A stretch of 64,000 nt of DNA. It comes from Takakia lepidozioides (Eukaryota > Streptophyta > Takakiopsida > Takakiales > Takakiaceae). The notes beneath the pieces were generated by a model. It saw nothing but the letters and a program-made list of their open reading frames with translations. It searched no databases and was not told the DNA's origin. Positions 54,600-64,000 of this stretch are shown one piece after another. The first letter of the stretch is position 1, and the number at the start of each line of letters is the position of its first letter. Both the position numbers and the translations under genes were made by a program. The stretch is taken from positions 73,220,001 through 73,284,000 of the forward strand of contig CM060733.1 in the NCBI GenBank assembly GCA_030704615.1. Reading direction: 5' to 3'.

Positions 54600-55810
54600 T
54601 GAAGATTGGAAGATACCTGGAAGATTGCACACTGACGTGCCTCCATCGCCACGGTTTTATGGAAGGTATGCAAATTTGACCTCGTTTATTCTTGACATGG
54701 TAATTCAAGGAAATATAGGTCCTTCAGTACAGACTGAGGTAGGAGAATCCTCGTCGGTACAACAGTGAGTGTATGTCTAGCTCAGGATCGAGAGACACAC
54801 TCCCAAGCCTAGATAGCATATCGTTTGACACCAGATTACAGAGAAGACTGGCTAGAGAAGCCGTCCGTGATCAGTTGCTAGGGAAAAACCCAGCATTGAG
54901 TCCAGAGTCAGACTCAGAAACTAGAATTTTGGAAAAGATAGAGTGGGAAGGAGAGAACACTGAAAGTTCTTCGGACATCGAGTGTTCACGAGTGGTTTCC
55001 CCTATATCTAGTCCCCTTATACCCCACCGGCCAGGTCAAGGAGTCCCTCGCCGTCATTAGTGTCAATCATGGCACATATTCCAGAACCTCCTGAGGTACC
55101 CATTGTGGTTCCAGCAGGTTTACCCCCGCTAACATTGCCCAGGCATCTGCCTTGGTTCTCCGGGGAAGCACATGAAAATCCAGAATATCATGTGAAAAGC
55201 TTCATCCAATGTTGCTACTCTAACCAAGCACTAAACGATGCCTATTGATTGATATGGTTTCCCACAACCATGAGGGGAAGAGCATCTACTTGGTATTGGC
55301 AACAGGCTCTAGGTATATTTATTACTTGGCAGCAGATTCGGGACGCATTTCTAGATCATTTTCAGGCAGTCCACCAGTTCACCAGTGTCTTGATGGCATT
55401 GGCAAGGATTTGCCAGGGCCCCACAAAGGAGATAGCAGACTTCGAAATGCGATTCAGGGAGCTAATGCGACTCCAAAACCCTTTGACCCCCTTAGATGAT
55501 GGGGTACTCAAAGATTGTTTTTTGAGTGGATTACGAGAGGCCACTCACTTTCATGTTTTGCAGCAAAGACCTGCAACTTTGGTAGAGGCCATACAAGCGG
55601 GCAAGGAATTTGACAACATGCATCGCCAAGTACAACGAGCTAAGATGCCCAACTTTGCTCTACCATCGTACATTTCAATTGAGCCCGCGCAGGAGCCGGC
55701 ACCATTAGCGGTAATCCAGCCCGCGCTGCATTACGAGCCATCTTATGTAGGAGGAGTGAGACCCTATGCCCCAACAACGTCCCCACTGATTCGCGAGTGG
55801 GCCATCTAGA
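54600..55810 (+). pseudogene. Ty3/gypsy Gag
   Basis: The acidic N-terminal part is 'LQRRLAREAVRDQLLGKNPA', then 'MAHIPEPPEVPIVVPAGLPP', 'WFSGEAHENPEYHVKSFIQC', 'RGRASTWYWQQALG', 'WQQIRDAFLDHFQAV' and 'LKDCFLSGLREATHFHVLQQ'. This is the retrotransposon Gag capsid pattern (W-F-x-G ... A-x-x-W-Y ... W-x-x-F). Frameshifts at about 55045 and 55245 interrupt it. Confidence 0.85.
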
Positions 55811-56410
55811 GGCACAAGTCACTTCTCTCATCAAGACCATTGAAACAATGGGCGACCGCATGAGCTCAATCGGTCAGCAGATTACCAACTATGTGGGGTA
55901 CCGAGATGCGGCCCCAGTTGGAGAGTCCGGCCCCAACCCGGCCAAGGTATGGTGTTCCAATTGCAACAATTCGGGACATGCGTCTCAACACTGTCCTTAT
56001 CCCATCCGGGAAAGGCAGGTAAGCCGGAACCCAACTTATCAAGATAGGCCAAAAAGGCAATTCAATCAATCCCATAGAGGATGTCAAAAATGCGGAAGAA
56101 CCACTCACCCAACTGAAAATTGTTGGAGTGACATTGTGTGTTTGCACTGCGGGCCAACGAGGTCACCCCTTGGACAAATGTCCTCATAGACAAGTGGACC
56201 AGCCTACGCCGGCCACCATTCAACAAGTAGAGAGGAATTTGGAAGGGCAGCAAGCACCCTTCCCGGATCAGTATACCACTGAACCACCCAACCTTCTACC
56301 ACAACAGCATAGCATGTATTTTGCTACTCCAGCGCAGATAGCGCAACGGTCTAGAACAGATCAGGCAGGCCCATCATATTCTGGGGGCAATGCAACTATG
56401 GGATAGAATT
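55797..56410 (+). pseudogene. nucleocapsid with three zinc knuckles (Ty3/gypsy)
   Basis: Three CCHC motifs in a row: 'CSNCNNSGHASQHC', 'CQKCGRTTHPTENC' and, after a one-base shift at ~56155, 'CGQRGHPLDKC' completing 'CLHC'. Followed by a Gln/Pro-rich tail. Such domains bind element RNA. Confidence 0.85.
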
Positions 56411-56752
56411 CCCGAGCAGCCTATTCAAATCCTGCGGTTCAGATAGCCCGGGGTTCTTCTAATACGTGGTCTCCCCCTCAGGATGTAAGGGTGCAGGGAG
56501 GGCAGCAGGCGTCCACTTCGGCGCCATCCCAGCAGCAGGCCAATATGCATCCCGGTCAGTTGTCCCGTCAACGGAGACGCAACACCAAGTCAATTGGATT
56601 TCAAGTGAGCTCGGCGCCACTCAACCTACGCAGGCTAGCCCAGAGGAAGGTAGCTATGTAGTAATGACATATGCTAGGGAAAGGCCCTGGGTATGTGGCA
56701 TCGGAGTCAGCCACATTGGCATCAGAACAGGAAGATCTGAACTTTTGAAGTC

Positions 56753-58358
56753 ATGAAGTCAGACGCACGAAAGGCGGCGGAAAATGTACTCAGGGAGGAA
56801 GAGGATACCCATCCCAAGGAGAAGGAGGTAGCATTTGCAGAGGCCGAATCTCCAACAGCCCGGCCAACCGTTTCCCGGCCACCTTTGACATCCAGAACAA
56901 AGAGTCCGGCCAATCGACGAGTAGCACCAGCGAAGCTTCCCAAAAGGAGAACACACTCCACTATGCGCTTCACCAATGAGTGGGAGCCGTATAATCTAAT
57001 GGAAGACTTGCGCCACATTCAGGCAAACATTACATTTGCCCAACTCATAGCACTGGCACCAACAGTTCGACATGCTCTCAAGGCATCCTTGGTGAGGAAG
57101 CGAGTAGGTACTTTTGCTCAGACCCACCACATTAACGCCCATGTCGATCCGGGCCCAGTAGAAATAGAAGTGGATGGAAGTGCAAGTGGAGATTGCAGAC
57201 CGTCTGATACGACGTTGTTTAGTGGATGATGGGAGCTCAGTCAACATCATGCCACTCTCCACCTTGTCAAAGTTAGGATTGAACATGACAGGGGAGTCTC
57301 CATTAACTATCAGACTGGTTGACCAATGGAAGATCAGACCAGTGGATCACTTAGCGAATGTTCGGCTAAAGACCGGAGGCTACACGTACGCGGTAGATTT
57401 CCAAATCATAGATTTCCCCATTGATGTATATTCCTACGCACTCCTCCTAGGGAGGCCATGGTTGGTCCAGTCCCGAGCTCGAACGGACTGGGGGGCAAGT
57501 ACCATCACTTATGGGATAAAACCTTACACGACTACAGTCACTTTTCTTTCGGGAGCACCTCACCACGAAACAGATGAGGATGAGCTCAACATGATTGGTT
57601 CTGAAGAGGAAGCTGCGGACTTGAGTGAGGAGGACTGGTGGACAGATAGAGAGATCCATCCAACGTCATATGCCCACCGAGTATTAGCAACTAGCACCGC
57701 AAATTGCAGGGAGGTTAAGCGAATGAAGGTAGGACTAGAGGATGCCGTCAAGTCCCTAGGTCCGGGTTTATATGAATGCGAGTCTGATGCAGACTGCATC
57801 GCCTGGTTGTTCGGAGAAAACCAAGGCAAGGAGGTGATGGTACACTCGGTATCAACCGAGGCACTTCCAGAGTTTGAATCACTAACCAAGCTCTTCTCGA
57901 TATCCGCCGAACAGGTTGGTCTGCAGGAACTGGAGATTCCTCGGGAGGAGAACGGCGAGATCATTGACATGCGAATTGTAGAGGAGGCCAACCTAGAAAG
58001 GGATGTGATGAAACATAGTGCCCCCTACATTCCATATTTACAACAAGGGTCAAACAGATCAAGGTTTGAACCAGGATCAACCTTCACAGCCGAGCCAACA
58101 ACGCAATTGGTCGATATGGCGGTGGGAGGAGAATCACCCAAGATGGTGAAGGTTGGATCTCATTTGACAGTAGAACAGGCGGCAGAGTACCAGGCCTTGT
58201 TCAAAGAATTTAGAGACATCTTCGCGTGGTCCTACACTGAGTTGAAGGGGGTGCCCTCTTATGTGGCCATGCACTCTATTCCCCTGATTCCGGGAGCTAC
58301 ACCACAACGGCAGCGAGAAAGGAGGGTGAATCCCAATCTGGCCCTTCTCATCAAGCAG
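56753..58358 (+). pseudogene. Ty3/gypsy protease and start of reverse transcriptase
   Basis: Linker, then a retropepsin core: 'IRRCLVDDGSSVNIMPLSTL' (D-D-G-S at the active site), 'TIRLVDQWKIRPVDHLANVR', 'VDFQIIDFPIDVYSYALLLG' and 'RPWLVQSRARTDWGAS'. A long acidic spacer leads to the reverse transcriptase leader 'YQALFKEFRDIFAWSYTELK', 'AMHSIPLIPGATPQRQRERR' and 'VNPNLALLIKQ'. Homology stops there, at about 58358, before the polymerase core. The form of the protease and the 'LGRPWL' block are common in plant Ty3 lineages of the Tat/Athila kind; the lineage call is tentative. Confidence 0.87.
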
Positions 58359-58359
58359 A

Positions 58360-60051
58360 CCACCAGATCCAAAAACTCGGCGCACAGCGTTGAAGTTAGC
58401 TGTGCACTATCCGCCATAAACCCGTTGAAATTTATGCATGTATGTCCATTGGACTCCATGACTGAAAGCAAACAATTCCACATTATCATCTGGGACTTTG
58501 TATCTTCAGATTGCATGTCACAGATGGCAATTGTCATTATTCTTTGGTAGTTCGGGTCGTAAACATGGCAAGACATGGTTGTCCAGCCCTTCACTCGTTT
58601 GCAATGATCGAACATCATCCAAGCTTTCTCTAGATCCCCCCCTGGTTGCATACGTCTGGCCAGGCTGACGCCACTGCCCTCGCCCACCGTAGACATCTTG
58701 AACAAGTAAACCTTGGAAGACCCTTGACCCGAAAAGACGCTAGATTGGATAAAGTCATATTGACTTATTTGCTTGAGCTCCATAATGTTGTCGATGGACC
58801 CTGTGTTTCCACCGCGCACTCTCAATGCATTCACCTGATTCCTAATATTGGGGGATCTCAACACGGAGAAGTGACCATCACTGCATCCAAAGACGCCCCC
58901 CTCAAGTCTTGAGCTGGATTTGCTTCCTTGCCCCAGAATGTGCCTCTCCAGGAAACTTTTGCTAGCAGCCAGCGCTATGGCAGATGGTTTGGCTGAAGGG
59001 GACTTTGCAAACTCCTCCGCAACAAGCCCACGTGCCAACTCCACACTATCTCTACAATCGCCGTGAGGATGGTTGTGGGTCCCAAAATGAATGTAGGCCC
59101 GAATCATGGTTTTGCAATGATGAGTAACGTAGTACATGCGAGCACGACAATGTGCAATGCAGGAGGGGGCCACCTTGCAGAACTTACAAACAAATGTACT
59201 GGCAGACGGTGGGGCACAGCCTGGGATAAAAGGATTGTCGGAGAGTCCTTCCCACTCACTCTCATTTTTAGCACCGCTCTTCGTGAAACGCAGGCAACTT
59301 GCATTCACACATCTCAGATGCCCCACACAAACGCTCCTTCTGAATGTCAAGTTTACATTGTTGTGGATATTGGACGTTTTGGTTCTGCATCATGGATGGC
59401 CGTCATGCTTTTTATCCATTCCTTGCAAGAGACCTGCGAGGCCCCAAGCACAAGTTGGTGGATTCAGCTCAAAGAGGATGTCACCGTCGAAGGAAGGTGA
59501 AAGGAAATGAACCCTTTTTGTTGCGAATGAATCCCACAGTATCCCTGCGATCTCGTTTTTGGATCCTGGTTTTCCTGACAATGCTTTAAGATGTGGGATG
59601 ACGCTAACGATTTCCTGAACATTGACGTCCCCTTCAGGAAGACTATTCATGGGAGCCAGTATTTTGGCGAATTCATCATCCGAGGAATCCGACAGTGTCA
59701 CAAAAGTTGTTGAAGTGGTGTCCTCCTGCTTCATAGTCACATGCCGCTTTCCTTGAACGACAAAGGCAGCTGTCCCATGAGTCACAATGGAGCCACCGGA
59801 TTGTCTCCTTTCACTTTGGAACACACGCTATTTTCCAGGAAGAACTCTCCATTCCTTGTGTTTTTGTGCAACATGCGGTTTCTGGAACAACTTTCTTTGA
59901 ACGTAACACAGCCAATGTCAAGCTTGAACCTTGCTGCCAGAACATGCTCCTCCACCACGGCAAAACCGTCATCTTCAACCGCGGCACTGAAAGGGCAAGG
60001 TTCTTCAGTATACTGAAACTCGACGAAGGCCACGTCATTAGGAGAAGCCAT
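58360..60051 (-). pseudogene. MULE-like transposase remnant, copy 3
   Basis: Best preserved N-terminal half. It starts 'MASPNDVAFVEFQYTEEPCP' (60051), shifts near 59815 to 'GTAAFVVQGKRHVTMKQEDT' and 'VSVIPHLKALSGKPGSKNEI', and continues after a stop with 'FTKSGAKNESEWEGLS', 'FVCKFCKVAPSCIAHC', 'AYIHFGTHNHPHGDCRDSVE', 'VYLFKMSTVGEGSGVSLARR', 'CHVYDPNYQRIMTIAICDMQ' and 'NFNGFMADSAQ'. A one-base shift then gives 'ANFNAVRRVFGSG'. There the copy ends against the gypsy element. The Asp, Glu, Asp spacing fits a DDE transposase. A zinc-ribbon-like 'CKFC...CIAHC' lies upstream. Confidence 0.6.
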
Positions 60052-60059
60052 GTGGTGAA

Positions 60060-61429
60060 CATACGATGGTGAGTATCAATACAACTGTGCGACATGGACA
60101 TGTAAAAACCTTCCGGAGGCGATTGCCAAATCCCAAAAGTGTTTGCTAAGGCAAGAGGCAGTTGTACAATTGGCCCCACACATTAACCAATAACGGTCAA
60201 GGGTATTGAACCACACCGCCAAAACAGTTGGGCAGTTGCCAAATTGATGGAGAAGGGAACAAAACTGTTTATTTTGTTAGTGTCACACCACCGGGAAAAG
60301 ACGGCACCGTCTTAGATATGGCAATCCAATCGTTTTGCGGCGTTCCACAACGTGAACCCGAACAGTGCATTGAGTGCCGAACCCGGGAAATATCCGACAC
60401 CGGATGAACGCGGCATGGCGTTCTTGACGTTATGTATGTTTTCGTTTCGAAGAAGGAAAAATCTGTGTATGATAGGGCGGTGGCATGTCTCATGTGCGCA
60501 ATATTTCATCCAAATCACTAAACATCCACATTTGAAGAAAACAGCCTTATTGATGGCATTAGGGGCGCCCAATAAACCGCAGCCAGTGAGAGCGATCCAT
60601 TTAGGGGGTTAGAAGGCAGACACGCACGTCGTTAACCACATGCATAACTGACGGCTTTAGAGGGTTCCTTACTTTCTCTATTGTTGTTAGTCAAGCTGGA
60701 GAGCTGCGGGAGTGAGAGAGAAGACATAGTAAGAAGACGTAGAAGGCAGTCCCTTTACTTCACGAGTGCGAGAGAGAGGAAAAACGCGCGAGTCAGAATG
60801 AGAAAGTTGCTCAATCTGCAAAACGCTGATGAGCAGGTTGCACAGGATACGTGTCGCGCACCTCACTTCGGTAAGCTCCCCTTCAAGTCATAGTTACTCG
60901 CTTTGATGCGCGCGCCTGACTCCCAACCTGGCCGCCGGGCCAACTTGGATGCTCACCGGGGCATAACGGTCCCCCCTTTGTTCTCCCAAAGATCACTCCA
61001 CCGATTTGGAACCAGCGGGAATTCCCTTTGGTAGTTGGCAGTCCGGAACAGCTCCCCACTCTTTGGTCGCTTTCCGGCTCGCTCGTTTACTTACTAGTTT
61101 TTGGTCACCAACGGGCTTGCACCGTTCTCGGGGTTACTACTCCCTATATATACTTCTGTAGCTGTCCGCGGGGGTTTCACAACCAGCCATGCCATTTTAT
61201 GGCGAACCACCACGAAGACCCTCGATTCCTGGTGGTGAGTCGCGGTGAGTCTTGGCCCACTCACCGCGGCCCCAATGGACCGTGATGAGTCCCAAGACTC
61301 CCCACGACTCCCACCTCGAGGTCTCCACCCCATGGTGAGTCCTATGCCACCCCCACTAAGTCCCGCTAAGCTACCACCACCCCTTGTGGAGCCACCCCCA
61401 CCGCAACCCGGTGTGCGGGGCTCCACCTA
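60060..61429. other. no gene recognised
   Basis: Only short frames. A stretch near 61225-61350 repeats GAGTC-like words (GTGAGTC, ATGAGTCCCA). The right end could be the promoter and 5' leader of the ParB-like gene, but no motif decides it. Confidence 0.4.
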
Positions 61430-63995
61430 GTGAGCGCCTCCGCCTCCTTGAGTGCCTTGGGCACTCAAGGGTGCTTCAGCCCCCGTACCTATTGCTGCTA
61501 CTGCCCCCACCACAGGGGCAGCCCCTCTTGTGTCCCGACCCCCCCTGCCCTCAAGGCAAAGGGCCGTGACAATACGTCCACCCAGGAATCACAACAGATC
61601 ACAGAGGAGGTCCAGCCTGAAATGGAGGGAAGAAGGGAAGGGGAGGAGACTGGCCCGGAGACCATTGTGCATGACATGGACATCGACACCACCACTGTTG
61701 GTGAGAAGGTAGCGACACCAAAGGAGGCGGTGAGGACGCAGCAAGAAGAGGCATCGGGAAGTGCGGTCATGAAACCCAAGGTAATCCTTCTCCCAAACTG
61801 CATGAATCTCGCTTGACTGTCGTACTAAGAGCATAGACAGGATACGAGAGATCCCTTGAAAATTGGGTGCGGCACCGCACTCAGTTTTGAGGGGAGCTCT
61901 ATCACTTCCATTGTGGGCCGAGGTGAATACGTTAGTCTTAGAGGCAGCAGGATCTGAAATGGAAGCCTGAGAGGGACACGGGGAAACTGAGTGCGGTGGC
62001 GCACTCATTTCAACTGGAACTATAAGGTGAAAATGATTGTGGAAATTGGAAAGCATTCTTTTTTAGTTATGGCAAGAACATCAGAACACCCTGGAAACTG
62101 AGTGTGGTGGCGCACTCAGTTTTAACAGTGGACTCGCAGATATTTGAAAACAGTATGTAAGTCGAAGTTGATTTGGAATCCGGTTTTTTAACTGAATATA
62201 TATTTGTACAGTTTTGAGTGTGGTGGCGCACTCAATTTCTGCCTCTAAAATGAAGCACACTATGTGGAAGAGGAAGTGACATAGGAGCCATTGACTGAGT
62301 AGAGATGGAGTGCCTGCAATGAACATGATTTCATAGATGTTATGGATAGTGCCCAAAAAATGAGTGCTCCACCGCACTCAATTCTGGTTGACAGGATAAG
62401 AGGGTTATGTATGTAGTTTTGGAGAACTGATGTTTGTCTGTTCCGATCCTTTGTCAGTCTTGAAAGTGAGTGCGCCACCGCACTCAATTCTTGTAGGTGC
62501 CAGATCAGGAAAATATAGCTGTAGAATGACGGAAACGCTGTAATTGTGGGAGGTGCAGGGGAGGAAAAGAAAAGGATTGCAGCCTGAGAAGCAGCAGCAG
62601 CAGGAGGAGACAGTGACTGAGAAGGCTGTTGAAGAAGACGATCCTTTCTACGAAGACCGAGCGGCAAAGGTCCTCGTGTACCAGAAGGTGAATTCCGCGC
62701 AGGTGATCAAGTCTATGCAGGTACCTGGAGGCAAGATTATGATCCCTCTCTGCCGCCTAATATCAATGCCAATCGTTCGACCTACCCTGATTGGGGATGT
62801 GTCCAAGTTGGAGCAAGATTTTAGTCACGGATACATAGAGGGGTCTCTAGTGTTTTACGCGTCCTTGTGCGATGCCAGTGGAAAGGAGGTCTTGGTGGAT
62901 GAGTCAATTGTGAAAAGCTGGGATCCAATATGGCGAGAAGTAAACGAGGAGTTTGAAGCCCAAATTTTGAGGAGACTGTCCACACAGGTGTTCTCCGGGA
63001 AAATGTTTCATATCTGGGATGGCAATCACCGCTTCATGGCCTGGATGAACGTCATAAACAAATATCACAGCACAGACGAGGACTGGCACTACCTTGTGGC
63101 GTCCATGGTGTTGGATCCAAAAGGAAACGTCACAGCACTTCTGACGGCTATGCATGACATCAACAAGTAAGTGTAATGCTCACCCTTCATGCCATCAGAA
63201 CTCTCCGATTTGTTCTGTCTGTTTTGTATTTCCTGGTGAAGGATGAAGTCATAGTGTTTGTGTGGGACTGCAGGGGAACCGAAAGTGCATACGTGACGAC
63301 GAATTTGGTCCACACTCTATTCAGGATACAGAAGGTGGGCCAAATGCCACTGGTCACCTTCAAAAACCTTATCAGTGCTGAGGCTTACAAGAAGTGCGAG
63401 ACCTCCAAATTCGCCGACACATGGTACAAGCTGACCAGGGAGGCTTTCTGTGACTACATGTACGCTGTAAGTATTCCTTCCCTAGTTCTGTCTACTTGTT
63501 CATTCAAAAAACCAGTTCACTAATACGTTGTATACTGGAATGTTCAGCAAGAGATTGCAGAGGCTGGAGAGAAAGGGAAAGCAGAGTACCATGCCAAAAA
63601 AGACCCAGGGGAGCGATCCTCAAAAGGTGTGGAAGAATCTATGAACAAGGAGATGGAGGTGGCAAAGAGGCACTACATGAGCGCGTTTGTAAAACAACTT
63701 AGAATAGCCGACCCTGCTTTTGGCCCAGAGTTCTTGAATCAGGTCAGGATCCATTGGAACGTGACACCAAGCCCGAAATGATGCAGGAGAAGCTTCATCG
63801 CCTGTCCACTGCCGTAGTGGAGCCAAAGGTGAAAGTGAAATGGCTTGAGATTTGGAACGCCAACCCGACAGTGAAAGATAACCACAACTTTCCGAAGAGT
63901 GAGAAGAACAAGGAAACAGGAGTCATAAAGCAATTCAGTGACCATGTTCTTGATATGTGGCTGCACAAAGCCACGTACTGGGCACAGGTTTTTTC
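61430..63995 (+). CDS. ParB/sulfiredoxin-fold-like protein, multi-exon, 3' end outside the window
   Basis: Exon pieces on the plus strand. An acidic start, ~61430-61781 ('ITEEVQPEMEGRREGEETGP', donor GTAATCC). A ~770-bp intron holding six palindromes. A central exon from ~62559 (acceptor GTGCAG) to 63166 (donor GTAAGTG) with 'VYQKVNSAQVIKSMQVPGGK', 'LEQDFSHGYIEGSLVFYASL', 'VKSWDPIWREVNEEFEAQIL' and 'FSGKMFHIWDGNHRFMAWMN'. Later pieces 'DEVIVFVWDCRGTESAYVTT' and 'WYKLTREAFCDYMYA' (donor GTAAGTAT), then 'QEIAEAGEKGKAEYHAKKDP' and 'VKVKWLEIWNANPTVKD'. The 'W-D-G-N-H-R' signature is that of the ParB/Srx fold, where it binds nucleotide. A possible one-base shift near 63740. Function unknown; the fold is inferred from this motif and the related 8.5-kb copy. 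Confidence 0.5.
61866..62486. repeat. six palindromes in an intron
   Basis: Six copies of a hairpin with arms ACTGAGTGCG / CGCACTCAGT and variants, centred at about 61873, 61997, 62108, 62224, 62370 and 62476 (spacing 106-146 bp). The loop is GTGG in three and CCAC or CTCCACC-like in others. The best copy pairs AAACTGAGTG (62095-62104) with CACTCAGTTT (62113-62122). Sequence between copies is unrelated. Confidence 0.9.
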
Positions 63996-64000
63996 CTCTC

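Noticed and set aside
61866-62486. CRISPR-like spacing of palindromic repeats
   Set aside because: Arms and loops vary, spacing is 106-146 bp rather than 30-40, no cas genes, and the context is a eukaryotic intron.
61430-63995. Bacterial contamination because of the ParB-like motif
   Set aside because: Plant-type splice sites and intronic repeats are present, and a relative lies at 8.5 kb in the same TE-rich context.

Overview
The window is nuclear DNA from a green plant (streptophyte), and most of it is decayed transposable elements. Evidence for a plant: a four-exon BT1-type folate/biopterin transporter gene, a CACTA transposase with the plant tnp2, DUF4218 and DUF4216 order, Ty3/gypsy polyproteins, PPR and OSB gene fragments, and GT-AG introns of about 230-350 bp. 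The TE mix includes a Ty3-type element carrying a cytosine methyltransferase, DUF7869-like genes and a MULE-like family. This suggests a charophyte alga or seed-free plant rather than a flowering plant. I cannot fix the species.

Layout. 0-13.7 kb: a MULE-like remnant, a minisatellite of perfect palindromes (1.7-3.0 kb), then two arrays of ~120-bp units in opposite orientation (3.5-5.8 and 9.8-10.6 kb). Between the arrays lie a truncated RING-H2 gene, a broken ParB-like gene and a run of GCGACG hairpins. After them come a gene with 13-residue Tyr/Pro repeats and the 3' half of a second MULE-like copy. 15.1-18.5 kb: the transporter gene (minus strand), the only clearly intact host gene. 20.4-27.8 kb: a broken Ty3-type element with gag, protease and a full set of DNA cytosine methyltransferase motifs on the plus strand, abutting an inverted reverse transcriptase/RNase H. 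28-36.6 kb: a SWIM-type zinc-finger fragment, an inverted repeat, a DUF7869-like gene and a ~490-bp tandem duplication, all dotted with one short palindrome family. 37.4-42 kb: CACTA tnp2 gene with one stop and one frameshift. 42.4-54.6 kb: unassigned exons, two copies of a LINE-like segment, a 4.47-kb non-autonomous CACTA element with matched terminal repeats and a GAC target duplication that carries OSB and PPR gene pieces, an FCP1-like phosphatase domain, and a second CACTA end. 54.7-58.36 kb: a decayed Ty3/gypsy element cut off at the start of its reverse transcriptase. 58.36-60.05 kb: a third MULE-like copy. 61.4-64 kb: a multi-exon ParB/sulfiredoxin-like gene that runs off the window.

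Two results stand out. One is the retrotransposon-borne DNA methyltransferase. The other is several unrelated families of short perfect palindromes, many in intron-like or non-coding DNA and often more conserved than their flanks. No tRNA, rRNA, CRISPR array or bacterial-type regulatory element was recognised.
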